From assembly GCF_037120725.1 (NCBI RefSeq), contig NZ_JBBAXC010000014.1, positions 62,001-126,000 of the forward strand: 64,000 nucleotides of DNA, written 5' to 3'. The notes below the pieces were generated by a model that had not been told where the DNA came from, made no database searches, and worked only from the letters and a program-made list of their open reading frames with translations. Positions 1 to 8,659 of this stretch are shown here, piece by piece. The position numbers and the translations under genes were made by a program. Origin of the DNA: Bacillus spongiae. Its GTDB lineage: Bacteria > Bacillota > Bacilli > Bacillales > Bacillaceae_K. Numbering within the stretch: the first letter of the stretch is position 1; each line of letters begins with the position of its first letter.

Positions 1-475
1 AAACCTTTGCTGTTAGGCCTCCTTTAATTACTTTTTGCGATTCTTGTACGTAGTGAATTTGATAATTGCCTTTTCCACCACGATTATCATAAAAGTTTGT
101 ATTCACCCTTTGATATTCCCAGTTCGTCGCTGTTTCACTTGATTCGTAATTTAACGGCCACTCACCTAAGTAAATGGTCGCCCTAAGCCCAATGGAAAAG
201 GGGGTTTTGTTCATTGTCGATTCATTTAGCATACGGATAAGATTTGGGTTTTCGATTTCCACTTCGGATGTTTCAATTAATTCTTGAGTTAAATCACTGG
301 GCTGCAAGTACGGAAGGTCCTGCGTAGGATTAGGATACGTATTTTCTTTTCCTATATTTAATACAGATGAAGGAACTTTTGGTTTACCCTCCTGCTTGGC
401 TTTTGCAGCATCTGCTGTGGACTGGAATGTTAAAAAGCTTAAAAGCATCATCATGACAATCCATTTTATCTTCAT
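1..475 (-). CDS. yfkD: YfkD-like exported protein (3' end beyond window)
   Basis: Read from the reverse strand, an open frame starts at the ATG at 475 and runs without a stop to the window edge (about 158 codons seen). The N-terminus MKIKWIVMMMLLSFLTFQ is a signal peptide ending near an ADA site, followed by a polar region rich in P, N and E, so the product is probably exported or surface-bound. It lies next to the Ca2+/H+ antiporter gene, the same neighbourhood as yfkD-yfkE in B. subtilis, and the sequence agrees with what I remember of YfkD, a protein of unknown function. The C-terminus is outside the window. Confidence 0.72.
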   Translation of the reverse strand, partial: MKIKWIVMMMLLSFLTFQSTADAAKAKQEGKPKVPSSVLNIGKENTYPNPTQDLPYLQPSDLTQELIETSEVEIENPNLIRMLNESTMNKTPFSIGLRATIYLGEWPLNYESSETATNWEYQRVNTNFYDNRGGKGNYQIHYVQESQKVIKGGLTAKV

Positions 476-614
476 TCATTAAACTCCTTTCAATGTCTAA
501 AGATTAATCATTTGCTTATAGCTTTTCCTGTCGTTCTCACATTATCCAAAAATAAAAACATCCTCTTAAATGGCTTAACAATTCTTTTCACAGAAAAAAC
601 CATTCCTATACAAA

Positions 615-661
615 CTAAAAAATACCTCGGATTATGTATACCACATAAACCAAGGTATTTT
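615..661 (-). terminator. Terminator of the Ca2+/H+ antiporter gene
   Basis: On the minus strand AAATACCTTGG pairs with CCGAGGTATTT (620-630 with 650-660), with further pairing inside the loop, and a T run follows. It lies just after the antiporter stop codon. Confidence 0.75.
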
Positions 662-662
662 A

Positions 663-1721
663 TTACAATAGATAAAAGCCAATTCCCATGATTAGATAGG
701 CTGCTAATAAAGTGAGCCCTTCAAACCAATTTGTTTCTCCATCATTGGATATGGCGATGGTTAAAAACACCGCTGTTACCATCGATATTAATTCAGGGAG
801 CGTAAATACAAGCGCCATTGATTGTTCATAAAATAGTGAAATAATGACAAGAACAGGGGCAACAAACATCGCAATTTGTAGGGTTGATCCAACAGCAATC
901 TCAACGGCAATATCCATTTTATTTTTATAGGCCATCACAATCGCTGAAGCATGCTCAGCAGCATTCCCTACAATGGCTACAATAATGACCCCAATAAATA
1001 GCTCTGTCCAACCGAAGCTTTCTCCTACAGATTCAAATGTGTGAACGAGATTTTCTGACACATATGCTACTGCCGCTGTTGCCAAAGCTAAAATGAGTAA
1101 GGCTTTTCCCCTACTCCATTCAGGCTCTTCTTCATGATGAGCATCCCCTTCGTTCTCGGTATGCTGATAAACTCCCCTATGAGTTACTAATTTAAAAAAG
1201 AGTGCCGCTAAATAAAGCGCAATTAATATTATGGATATCCCAATACTTAACGTCATCGTTTTTTCTTCACTTAATGTATTGGCAAATACTTCTGGAATAA
1301 CAAATGCCACCACTACCGCAAATATTAATAGACCTGAATTATGTCGTGCATCAAACACATTAAAGGTTTGCTGTTTATATTTCAGCCCTCCTACAAAAAA
1401 GCTTAGCCCTGCAACTAATAGTAAATTTCCAAGTACAGAACCCGTTAAGGAAGCAAGTACAACTCCAATTAATCCTGCCTTTAAAGCAAAAATGGAAATG
1501 ATCAGTTCAACAGCGTTTCCAAATGTCGCATTAAGTAACCCTCCAATTCTCGGTCCCGCTACAATGGCTAAACTTTCAGTTGCTCTCCCCATATAGCTGG
1601 CTAACCCAACAATGGTGATGCAATAGATGATAAACATAAGCACATAAGACCAATGAAGCAAGGAGCCAATGATGGATAGAGGAACACCCATTAATACGAC
1701 TATCCCAAATACTTTTCCCAT
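663..1721 (-). CDS. yfkE: Ca2+/H+ antiporter (CaCA/CAX family), YfkE-like
   Basis: This 352-residue integral membrane protein exchanges calcium for protons across the cytoplasmic membrane. About eleven hydrophobic segments are visible. The two inverted CaCA repeats carry the family signatures GLLNATFGNAVELIISIFAL (about residues 62-81) and GNAAEHASAIVMAYKNKMDI (about 252-271); their acidic residues are the expected ion ligands. A His/Glu-rich cytoplasmic stretch (HTENEGDAHHEEEPEW, near 186-201) separates the halves, as is usual for CAX proteins. Length and position next to yfkD match B. subtilis YfkE. A terminator follows immediately. Confidence 0.9.
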   Translation of the reverse strand: MGKVFGIVVLMGVPLSIIGSLLHWSYVLMFIIYCITIVGLASYMGRATESLAIVAGPRIGGLLNATFGNAVELIISIFALKAGLIGVVLASLTGSVLGNLLLVAGLSFFVGGLKYKQQTFNVFDARHNSGLLIFAVVVAFVIPEVFANTLSEEKTMTLSIGISIILIALYLAALFFKLVTHRGVYQHTENEGDAHHEEEPEWSRGKALLILALATAAVAYVSENLVHTFESVGESFGWTELFIGVIIVAIVGNAAEHASAIVMAYKNKMDIAVEIAVGSTLQIAMFVAPVLVIISLFYEQSMALVFTLPELISMVTAVFLTIAISNDGETNWFEGLTLLAAYLIMGIGFYLL

Positions 1722-1809
1722 CTTATTTCCTCTCTTTCGAACAGATTACTGTTTATTTTTATCCAAAAGTACACAAAGTAATAGTGAATAAACAAAAGGA
1801 GGTAAGTCA

Positions 1810-2232
1810 TTGTCAGAGAATATTAAACAAAAAATAGTATCGTTCTTAGATACAAATAAAATTGGCACTTTAGCAACTATTGTGGATAAAAAGCCATTTA
1901 CCCGTTACATGATGTTTCATCATGAAGAACTAATACTTTATACAGCGACCAATGAGCATTCACATAAAGTAGAGAATATACTAACTCAACCATATGTTCA
2001 CATTCTTTTAGGCTTTCCAGGTGATGAATTAAGTAAACCTTACATCGAAGTAGCGGCCAAGGCAGAAATTGAACATTCACAGACACTGAAAGAAAAGATT
2101 TGGAATGAGTGTTTGAAACACTGGATTGATAGTCCTGATGATCCTGAATATTTATTACTAAAGTTGGTTCCATCTTCTTATCTCTTTTATGAAAAGACAG
2201 GAGAAGGTCCAATTGAACTTTTGATCGATTAA
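1810..2232 (+). CDS. ydaG: General stress protein 26 family, PNPOx-like flavin-binding fold (YdaG-like)
   Basis: The 140-residue protein begins with TTG preceded by a strong AAAGGAGGT site. It has the split-barrel pyridoxamine-phosphate-oxidase fold: KIGTLATIVDKKPFTRYMMF is the first strand pair, then LYTATNEHSHKVENI and PYVHILLGF. Length and sequence pattern follow B. subtilis YdaG (general stress protein 26). Members probably bind a flavin or heme, but the reaction is unknown. It is convergent with the osmC-like gene. I looked for a SigB promoter and did not find a convincing one. Confidence 0.8.
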   Translation: MSENIKQKIVSFLDTNKIGTLATIVDKKPFTRYMMFHHEELILYTATNEHSHKVENILTQPYVHILLGFPGDELSKPYIEVAAKAEIEHSQTLKEKIWNECLKHWIDSPDDPEYLLLKLVPSSYLFYEKTGEGPIELLID

Positions 2233-2279
2233 TCGATTTCAGATTGGTCTACTAGATCATAGAAAACATAGCTTTTTTA

Positions 2280-2307
2280 AGATAGACTAACGTTTGTTAG
2301 TCTATCT
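2280..2307. terminator. Hairpin between convergent genes
   Basis: AGATAGACTAAC (2280-2291) and GTTAGTCTATCT (2296-2307) form a perfect 12-bp stem with a 4-base loop between two convergent genes. It overlaps the end of the osmC-like gene. The T tract is weak on both strands, so termination strength is uncertain. Confidence 0.55.
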
Positions 2308-2686
2308 CTATTATGGAAAACGTCTCTTCTACTTCAATGCTACCTTTAACAGACTGAACCATCGAACAATGTTTTTTTGTTAACTCCATCGCTTTTTCAA
2401 TCTTTTTTTCTTCAATCCCTTTTCCTTTAATCACGAAGTGAAGGTGTATCATTTCTACCCTATTCGCTTGTTGTTCATTCCTCTTTACCTTCGTATTAAT
2501 GGAAATATCGTCAATGTTCATTCGCTTTTTCTCTAAGATTTTTCGAAGCACGCCTCCACTACAAACGGCAATTGATGATACAAGTAGTTGATAAGGACGA
2601 AAACCGTACGTTTCATCTCCAGATATATGTAATTCACCGTAAGGTAACTCTGAGGTAAAACCTCCTTCTTTCATTTGAAACTTCAA
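2297..2686 (-). CDS. OsmC/Ohr family thiol peroxidase-like protein
   Basis: About 129 residues. I prefer a TTG start at 2686 (product MKFQMKEGGF...) because GGAAGGAG sits 8 bases upstream; an in-frame ATG at 2704 lacks such a site. OsmC family proteins reduce organic hydroperoxides through two cysteines. Here the first is in IAVCSGGVLRK and the second in KKHCSMVQSVKG, at the expected spacing, so the enzyme looks intact. It resembles B. subtilis YmaD-type proteins more than OhrA/OhrB, and substrate preference cannot be told from sequence. Confidence 0.82.
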   Translation of the reverse strand: MKFQMKEGGFTSELPYGELHISGDETYGFRPYQLLVSSIAVCSGGVLRKILEKKRMNIDDISINTKVKRNEQQANRVEMIHLHFVIKGKGIEEKKIEKAMELTKKHCSMVQSVKGSIEVEETFSIIEID

Positions 2687-2841
2687 TGCCCCCACTCCTT
2701 CCATGTTTAGTATGTATCATTAAAATTGTAAATCAAATTCTCTATGTTGCCAAATATACATGAATGCGGTACGATCGGTGGGGACAATGATGCTCCATTA
2801 ATCAGCTTTTTGCTGAAGTTATTTCAATAGGAGATTTAATA

Positions 2842-4035
2842 ATGAACAAAAGCTTACAAAATCGCTTTCGTATTTTAGTTGCAATCGTAGCCGTTTCGGG
2901 ATTTTCACAAGGGATGCTACTTCCTATTATTGCAGTTATTTTTGAAAAAGACGGTATTTCATCTTCCTTAAATGGATTACATGCTACCGCCCTATATATT
3001 GGTGTTTTACTTGCTTCACCATTAATGGAAGCTCCACTTCGAAAAGTTGGATATAAACCGATGATTATAGTAGGTGGACTCACTGTTGCAGTCAGTTTAC
3101 TACTGTTTCCTGTATGGCAATCCTTTTGGTTTTGGTTCCTTTTACGTTTATTAATTGGAATTGGCGATCACATGCTTCATTTTGCCACGCAAACATGGAT
3201 TACCTCCTTTTCACCGGAAAAGACGAGAGGAAGAAATATCTCTTTATACGGATTATCTTTTGGCCTTGGCTTTGCTGCTGGGCCAAGTTTAACAAAATTG
3301 CTTGATATTCACGAAGCTCTTCCGTTTATCATCTCTTCCTTTATTAGCCTTGTGTTATGGCTATTTGTTTTCACCCTAAAGAATGAATTTCCAGAAAATG
3401 ATGGAAATTCATCGCAACATTCTTTTCTAAACACACTTGGTCGATTTGGACAAGTTTGGAAATATGCTTGGATAGCTCTATTACCTCCATTTGGCTATGG
3501 CTTTTTAGAAGCTTCCTTAAATGGAAACTTTCCTATTATTGCTCTTCGCAGTGGGATAGATACAGGGGCAATCTCAATCATACTTCCTGCGTTTGCTATA
3601 GGAAGTATTGTTTTTCAACTCCCTCTAGGGATGTTAAGTGATAAATATGGTCGACAGCCTATTCTTCAAATTATTTTAGTTATTGGAGCGAGTTGCTTTT
3701 TGGTGTCGGGTTTATTGAATGAGTCCGTCATAGGATTAACGATTACCTTCTTTGTAGCTGGGATGGCTGTGGGCTCGACCTTCTCATTAGGAATTACATT
3801 TATGACAGACTTACTGCCAAAATCACTCCTTCCTGCAGGAAATATTATGTGTGGAATTCTATTTAGTCTAGGTAGTATAAGCGGACCGATACTAGGTGGC
3901 ATAACGATAGAGTTTTTCGAAGGAGCAAGCTTTTTCTATTTAATTAGTCTGTTACTGTTTTCCATTTTTATGAGTATAACCGTCTCTTCTTTAAAATCAA
4001 ACAAAACACAAGTAAAAACCGAAGCGAGCAGATAA
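2842..4035 (+). CDS. yfkF: Major facilitator superfamily transporter, YfkF-like
   Basis: The 397-residue protein has about twelve hydrophobic segments and the MFS loop motif MLSDKYGRQP (about residues 263-272) between TM8 and TM9, with a weaker partner, EAPLRKVGYKP, between TM2 and TM3. Substrate is unknown. A drug or metabolite efflux role is the family default, not shown here. AGGAG lies at a normal distance from the ATG. Its position near yfkD/yfkE fits yfkF. Confidence 0.82.
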   Translation: MNKSLQNRFRILVAIVAVSGFSQGMLLPIIAVIFEKDGISSSLNGLHATALYIGVLLASPLMEAPLRKVGYKPMIIVGGLTVAVSLLLFPVWQSFWFWFLLRLLIGIGDHMLHFATQTWITSFSPEKTRGRNISLYGLSFGLGFAAGPSLTKLLDIHEALPFIISSFISLVLWLFVFTLKNEFPENDGNSSQHSFLNTLGRFGQVWKYAWIALLPPFGYGFLEASLNGNFPIIALRSGIDTGAISIILPAFAIGSIVFQLPLGMLSDKYGRQPILQIILVIGASCFLVSGLLNESVIGLTITFFVAGMAVGSTFSLGITFMTDLLPKSLLPAGNIMCGILFSLGSISGPILGGITIEFFEGASFFYLISLLLFSIFMSITVSSLKSNKTQVKTEASR

Positions 4036-4143
4036 AGAGAAAGAAAAGAACCATTCTGCTTTTAAATGAATACGATGTATAGTAAGATTAAGGTAAATCA
4101 AACATTTTTCACCAAGCGCAACTTTTTTCAATATAGCCTTATA

Positions 4144-4173
4144 AATGCTGTCACCCATTGTGGTGACAGCATT
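4144..4173. promoter_or_regulatory. Perfect inverted repeat upstream of the zosA-like gene
   Basis: AATGCTGTCACC and GGTGACAGCATT flank CATTGT, giving a 12-bp perfect stem. There is no T tract, so it is either an operator or an RNA hairpin in the leader. It lies about 170 bases before the metal ATPase start and 18 bases before a tiny ORF with a strong ribosome binding site. Confidence 0.45.
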
Positions 4174-4191
4174 CGTCGTATAAGGAGGAAA

Positions 4192-4218
4192 ATGAAGATG
4201 AATATTATTATCAATTAA
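4192..4218 (+). CDS. Possible 8-residue leader peptide upstream of the zosA-like gene
   Basis: ATG at 4192 follows AAGGAGG at a good distance and encodes MKMNIIIN, then TAA. It sits between the 12-bp inverted repeat and the metal ATPase gene. The strong ribosome binding site on such a short frame suggests a regulatory leader peptide or the remnant of a lost gene. Chance cannot be excluded. Confidence 0.3.
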   Translation: MKMNIIIN

Positions 4219-4341
4219 GTAGGTGAAGAAAATTGAAAACATGAAAAAGTAAATGTCATTTCTTCAAGTAACAATCTTGTTGTCAATTTCATGACTCTTT
4301 CAGCCATCTTTTCAATTGTTAACGAAATGGAGGAAAATAGT

Positions 4342-6261
4342 ATGAGCTCACAATACTTGTTGATCGAGCAAAGGGAACGGCGGGAACTTCGTTCTCACTT
4401 CAAAAAAATGATTCCTCATATTGAACTTATTACCGCATTATGTAGTGGAGGGCTGATTCTAATTGGATGGATTCTAGATCGAATGGATGTACCTTCCTCT
4501 TTCATTTTCTTTGTTCTAGCCTTTATCATTGGTGGATTTTTTAAAGCAAAAGAAGGAATTAAAGATACGATTCAGGACCGAGAACTTAATGTAGAAATGT
4601 TAATGATCTTTGCAGCTATCGGTTCTGCTCTTATTGGCTATTGGACAGAAGGCGCTATCTTGATTTTTATCTTTGCTATTAGCGGTGCACTTGAAACGTA
4701 TACGATGAATAAAAGTCACGCAGAAATCTCCGCTTTAATGGACATCCAACCTCAACAAGCACTTAGAATCAACAAAGGCGTTGAAGAAACGGTTCATATT
4801 ACTGCATTATTGGTTGGAGATCATATCGTCATTAAACCAGGAGAACGTGTCCCTGCTGATGGTAAAATTATTAAGGGACAAACGACGATCGATGAATCGG
4901 CTATTACTGGAGAGGCCATTCCCGTAACGAAATTGAACCATGATGAAGTATTTGCTGGAACGGTTAATATGAATGGTTCTATTATCGTCGAAATTACGAA
5001 AGAAGCGCATGAAACTTTATTCCAAAAGATTATTGAACTTGTCCAAACAGCACAAAGTGAAAAATCCCCTTCCCAACTTTTTATTGAAAGGTTTGAAGGA
5101 ACATATGTGAAGGTTGTCCTTTTAGTAGTATTATTGATGATGTTTCTTCCTTATTATGTTCTAGGCTGGAGCTGGACGGATACCTTTTACCGCGCCATGG
5201 TTCTTCTTGTCGTAGCGTCACCTTGTGCTCTTGTTGCATCCATTATGCCTGCTACATTGTCGGCAATCTCTACGGGCGCAAAGCGTGGAATTCTATTTAA
5301 AGGCGGGGTCCACCTCGAAAACTTAGCTCACTTAAAAGCAATAGCCTTTGATAAAACTGGAACACTTACTCAAGGGAAACCCGTTGTAACTAATATCACC
5401 ATTCATCCCGACTATGCTGAAGAAGATATTTTACCCATTGTCGCCTCTATTGAAAATCAATCGAACCACCCACTAGCTCAAGCCATTGTCCGATACGTAA
5501 AAGAAAACAATCAAGTTCAATTAATTACGCCTGATTTATTAGAAGATGTATCTGGTTGGGGAGTGAAGGCCATTGTTAATGGACAGAAATGGAAAATAGG
5601 GAAAGCAGATTTTATAAAAAAAGATGCCCGTGGGGAATTTGGTGTTTCTGATTGCGAAACATGGTCAAGTGAAGGAAAATCAATTGTCTATGTAGCAAAG
5701 GAATCGAAAGTCGTTGCCTGTATTGCTTTAAAAGATATTATCCGTAATGAGACGATAGACGCGATAAAGATGCTACGTACTAATGGAATCTACACCGTTA
5801 TGCTTACTGGAGATAGTGGGAAAACCGCTAGGGCCATTGCAGAGGAAACAAGTGTAGATGAGTACATCGCGGACTGTTTACCTGAGATAAAAGTGGCTGA
5901 GCTGAAGAAATTAATGGTACGTTATGGTCCTATTGGAATGGTTGGCGACGGAATCAATGATGCGCCAGCACTCGCTACAGCAAATGTGGGAATTGCAATG
6001 GGTGAAGGAACAGATGTGGCTTTAGAAACAGCCGATATCATTTTAATCAAGAATGATTTACCGAAAATTGCAGAAGCTATCCGTCTCTCAAAAAGGATGC
6101 AAAAAATTGTTAAGCAAAACATCATTTTCTCTATCGGCGTCATCTTTCTTCTCATTATCTCTAATTTTCTACAAGTGCTCGACCTCCCCATTGGGGTAAT
6201 TGGCCATGAAGGGAGTACTATTCTTGTTATCCTAAATGGATTACGAATGTTAAAGAACTAA
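4342..6261 (+). CDS. zosA: P1B-type heavy-metal ATPase, ZosA-like
   Basis: I choose the ATG at 4342 (639 residues) because GGAGGA lies 7 bases upstream; the frame is open further 5' (to 4291) without a site. Visible are TGE in the actuator domain (DESAITGEAIPV), the membrane motif SPC (VVASPCALVAS) in place of the usual CPC, the phosphorylation site DKTGTLTQGKP, the HP motif NQSNHPLAQA and the hinge GDGINDAPALA. There is no N-terminal HMA domain. SPC plus absence of HMA and this length match B. subtilis ZosA, linked to zinc uptake under peroxide stress. I saw no clear PerR box upstream. Confidence 0.83.
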   Translation: MSSQYLLIEQRERRELRSHFKKMIPHIELITALCSGGLILIGWILDRMDVPSSFIFFVLAFIIGGFFKAKEGIKDTIQDRELNVEMLMIFAAIGSALIGYWTEGAILIFIFAISGALETYTMNKSHAEISALMDIQPQQALRINKGVEETVHITALLVGDHIVIKPGERVPADGKIIKGQTTIDESAITGEAIPVTKLNHDEVFAGTVNMNGSIIVEITKEAHETLFQKIIELVQTAQSEKSPSQLFIERFEGTYVKVVLLVVLLMMFLPYYVLGWSWTDTFYRAMVLLVVASPCALVASIMPATLSAISTGAKRGILFKGGVHLENLAHLKAIAFDKTGTLTQGKPVVTNITIHPDYAEEDILPIVASIENQSNHPLAQAIVRYVKENNQVQLITPDLLEDVSGWGVKAIVNGQKWKIGKADFIKKDARGEFGVSDCETWSSEGKSIVYVAKESKVVACIALKDIIRNETIDAIKMLRTNGIYTVMLTGDSGKTARAIAEETSVDEYIADCLPEIKVAELKKLMVRYGPIGMVGDGINDAPALATANVGIAMGEGTDVALETADIILIKNDLPKIAEAIRLSKRMQKIVKQNIIFSIGVIFLLIISNFLQVLDLPIGVIGHEGSTILVILNGLRMLKN

Positions 6262-6262
6262 T

Positions 6263-6299
6263 AAAAACACTACGGAATGCATCTTTCCGTAGTGTTTTG
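6263..6299 (+). terminator. Terminator after the zosA-like gene
   Basis: AAACACTACGGAA and TTCCGTAGTGTTT form a long stem with a short loop, ending in TTTT, two bases after the stop codon. Confidence 0.85.
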
Positions 6300-6314
6300 A
6301 ATCATAATTGCGTG

Positions 6315-6419
6315 TTAGTGATATCCATTTTGTCCATTGGCGGAACTTGATGTTTTGTGTTTTGGCTTATGCTTACTATTTTGTTTAGTTCCGCCATCTT
6401 TCTTTGCCTTATTGGACAT
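6315..6419 (-). CDS. Small basic hypothetical protein (34 aa)
   Basis: The ATG at 6419 follows AAAGGAGGGG at normal spacing and encodes MSNKAKKDGG...NGQNGYH. The product is short, hydrophilic, rich in K, N, S and G, with no hydrophobic segment. Its character recalls the minor small acid-soluble spore proteins and other tiny Bacillus spore proteins, but I cannot assign it to a named one. Confidence 0.55.
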   Translation of the reverse strand: MSNKAKKDGGTKQNSKHKPKHKTSSSANGQNGYH

Positions 6420-6484
6420 ATCATCCCCTCCTTTACTGTCTTTTTTAGTATGAACGATTTTTATAAAAGCAATCACCTTTCTTC

Positions 6485-7300
6485 TTAACAGTTTTCTCCT
6501 TTTCTTATTTGATATAGGGCATTAATTTCTCCACCAATTAAAATAATAATGCCGGATAAGTAAAGCCACACCATTAGAACAATGACCCCACCAATACTTC
6601 CATATGTTGCCGAATAATTAGCAAAAATTCTTACATAATAGGAAAAACCGTAAGATACAATTACCCAACCGATAGAAGCAAAGATAGCTCCGGGAAAGGC
6701 ACTTGTACACCTTATCTTTTTATTTGGCCCTAAAAAATAGATGACCACAAATATAACAAAGAGAACAAATGGGGTCAGTGCCCAACGGACGCTTTCCCAA
6801 ACAATGGAGAAAAATCGAGAAAAACCTAGTTCTGCAGAAATATAAAAGCCTATTTGCTCACCGAATACTGGTAACAGTAAAACAAGAAAAAAGACGAAAA
6901 TTAACGCTAATGTTAGTAACATTGAAACGACTATTTGCATAAGAAACGGTCGTTCCTCCTCTACTTCATACGCTCGATTTAATGACTTAATCACAGCATG
7001 AAGACCTCTCGAAGCTGACCAAATTGTCGCAATAATCCCAAATGAAAGTAAACCTGTATTCCCTTTTTCCATCACTTCATTTAATGTACTCCTAATAAGA
7101 ATAAGGGTTTCACTTGGGGCAAAATCCTCAATGACTTGCAAAATATCTTCAGTTGTGTACGGCAAATAGGATAATAACGTAACTAAAAAAATGAGCAATG
7201 GAAAAAGAGAAAGTAGAAAAAAATAGGCTAACTGAGCAGCAAAGCCCGATACTTCGGAATTCTTTACTCTTTCTCCTAATTCAGTAATAAAACTCAACAT
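6485..7300 (-). CDS. yfkH: YihY/BrkB family membrane protein, YfkH-like
   Basis: Start placed at the ATG at 7300 (271 residues), preceded by GAGAGTAGGG; an upstream in-frame ATG at 7333 has no site. Six hydrophobic segments are visible. Family motifs include AAQLAYFFLLSLFPLLIFL near the N-terminus, WSASRGLHAVIKSLNRAYEVEEERPF in the middle and NYSATYGSIGGVIVLMVWLYLSGIIILIGGEINA near the C-terminus. The family was once annotated as RNase BN, which is wrong; its role is unknown. The neighbourhood fits B. subtilis yfkH. Confidence 0.85.
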   Translation of the reverse strand: MLSFITELGERVKNSEVSGFAAQLAYFFLLSLFPLLIFLVTLLSYLPYTTEDILQVIEDFAPSETLILIRSTLNEVMEKGNTGLLSFGIIATIWSASRGLHAVIKSLNRAYEVEEERPFLMQIVVSMLLTLALIFVFFLVLLLPVFGEQIGFYISAELGFSRFFSIVWESVRWALTPFVLFVIFVVIYFLGPNKKIRCTSAFPGAIFASIGWVIVSYGFSYYVRIFANYSATYGSIGGVIVLMVWLYLSGIIILIGGEINALYQIRKGENC

Positions 7301-7547
7301 TTTTACCCTACTCTCTTTAAAAAGTGGATGCATTCGATAACAGAAGTATTTTTATTACTATACTATTATGTATTTGATTTAATGCATCATTCATCTAGAT
7401 GCATTAATTGTTCACTTTATTAAACTTCTTACTTTTCTTCCAAATATGATCCTATCGACGGAGCAAAGGTAGACGAATGAAGAATATGGCTGTAAGATAA
7501 AAGTATAAAAACAAGGCATATAAACGCCTATACGAAAGGACGATACA

Positions 7548-7769
7548 ATGGAGTTAAAAACAAAGTCTACTGAAAATATGGTGTATATGTTAGATGAGAT
7601 TAAAGCAAAGCTACGGATGGTGAATGAAAGCGCCGTAAATTCAAGCGCTTTTAACATTGATAAATATGATGACATTAAAGACATTTATGAATTTGTAATG
7701 AAAAAACCGACCTTTAGTCCTAACGAAATGCAAGCAATTGTAGAAGAGCTTGGCAGCTTGCGTAAATAA
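7548..7769 (+). CDS. yfkK: DUF1128 family protein, YfkK-like
   Basis: A 73-residue soluble protein with two predicted helices: MELKTKSTENMVYMLDEIKA and a C-terminal segment ending ELGSLRK. It matches in size and pattern the DUF1128 proteins of Bacillus (YfkK), whose function is unknown. The neighbourhood (yfkH, yfkM) agrees. AAAGGA lies upstream of the ATG, and a terminator follows. Confidence 0.85.
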   Translation: MELKTKSTENMVYMLDEIKAKLRMVNESAVNSSAFNIDKYDDIKDIYEFVMKKPTFSPNEMQAIVEELGSLRK

Positions 7770-7787
7770 ATCTGACTAACTTGACAA

Positions 7788-7832
7788 GGTAGTGTCCTAA
7801 TCCTCGTAAGGACGCTACCCCTTTTATTTATC
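7788..7832 (+). terminator. Terminator after yfkK
   Basis: GGTAGTGTCCT (7788-7798) pairs with AGGACGCTACC (7809-7819) with one G-U pair, followed by a T-rich run. Confidence 0.75.
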
Positions 7833-7906
7833 TTTGTTTTTTACACGAACTAGAATTTCTTCCCCTACTTCGGGAGTCCACAACTAAAAACCGTAACCTT
7901 TTTTCT

Positions 7907-8419
7907 TTATGTTAATAACGCTAAGCTCTCGCGAATAAAGGCAGGTAAGTCATTGGGGTTTCGACTTGTTACCAATTGATTGCCACATACAACGACTTCT
8001 TGATTTTTCACCTCTGCCCCTGCATATTCCATATCTACTAGAATGGAGGTAAAACCAGTTGCACATCTCCCTTCTAGTGATTTTGCTGTTATCAATAGTT
8101 GTGGTCCGTGGCAAATAGCAAATACAGGCTTTTTATCCTCCATAAATGATTTAGTAAAACGTACAAAACGGTCATCTGCTCGTAGTTGGTCCGGTGAAAA
8201 TCCTCCTGGAATGAATAAAGCATCAAAATCAGACGGTTTAACATGGTCAATAGCCTGTTCGACGTTTATGGTTGTTTCTCCTTGGACTCCTGCAATGCGT
8301 TGATTTGCTACTTTATCTATGGTGATGACGTTATGTCCTGCTTCTTTAAAGGCTTTTGCTGGTTCAGTGAATTCTACATCTTCAAATAGTTTCGTTATGA
8401 CACAAGCAATCGTGGCCAA
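7907..8419 (-). CDS. yfkM: DJ-1/PfpI family general stress protein 18, YfkM-like
   Basis: 170 residues. The DJ-1/PfpI nucleophile elbow is FAICHGPQLLITA, with the reactive cysteine at about residue 101. A conserved acidic residue (VEFTEPAKAF) near the N-terminus completes the usual Glu/Cys pair. B. subtilis YfkM is a SigB-dependent general stress protein; family members have been described as deglycases or proteases, but the activity here is open. It closes the yfk-like block. Confidence 0.87.
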   Translation of the reverse strand: MATIACVITKLFEDVEFTEPAKAFKEAGHNVITIDKVANQRIAGVQGETTINVEQAIDHVKPSDFDALFIPGGFSPDQLRADDRFVRFTKSFMEDKKPVFAICHGPQLLITAKSLEGRCATGFTSILVDMEYAGAEVKNQEVVVCGNQLVTSRNPNDLPAFIRESLALLT

Positions 8420-8610
8420 TTTTCTTCACTCCTTTATGTTTACTACACATATAGGGTTGCACAATCTAAAAGACTAAATCAAAAAGTATTTATTACCATC
8501 AATTATCTACACTTTACGGTTAAATACCTTCTTCCGCGTAAATCTTCAACAATGTGTTTTTTCTCCTCTATAGGCGGTAAAAACAGAACATTATTTCATA
8601 ATTATCGGTA

Positions 8611-8650
8611 ATGTTAAAAATAAGAGAGATTCCTTTTGGAACCTCCCTTT
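8611..8650 (-). terminator. Terminator of the psuK-psuG operon
   Basis: On the minus strand GGGAGGTTCC and GGAATCTCTC pair (8638-8647 with 8624-8633, two G-U pairs, AAAA loop), followed by TTATTTTT. Confidence 0.7.
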
Positions 8651-8659
8651 CTTTTGACA

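Noticed and set aside
1231-1596. 121-codon plus-strand frame inside yfkE
   Set aside because: Shadow of a well-supported transporter gene on the other strand.
1735-1809. SigB promoter for the general stress protein 26 gene
   Set aside because: No GTTTAA-N13/14-GGGTAT pattern with acceptable spacing.
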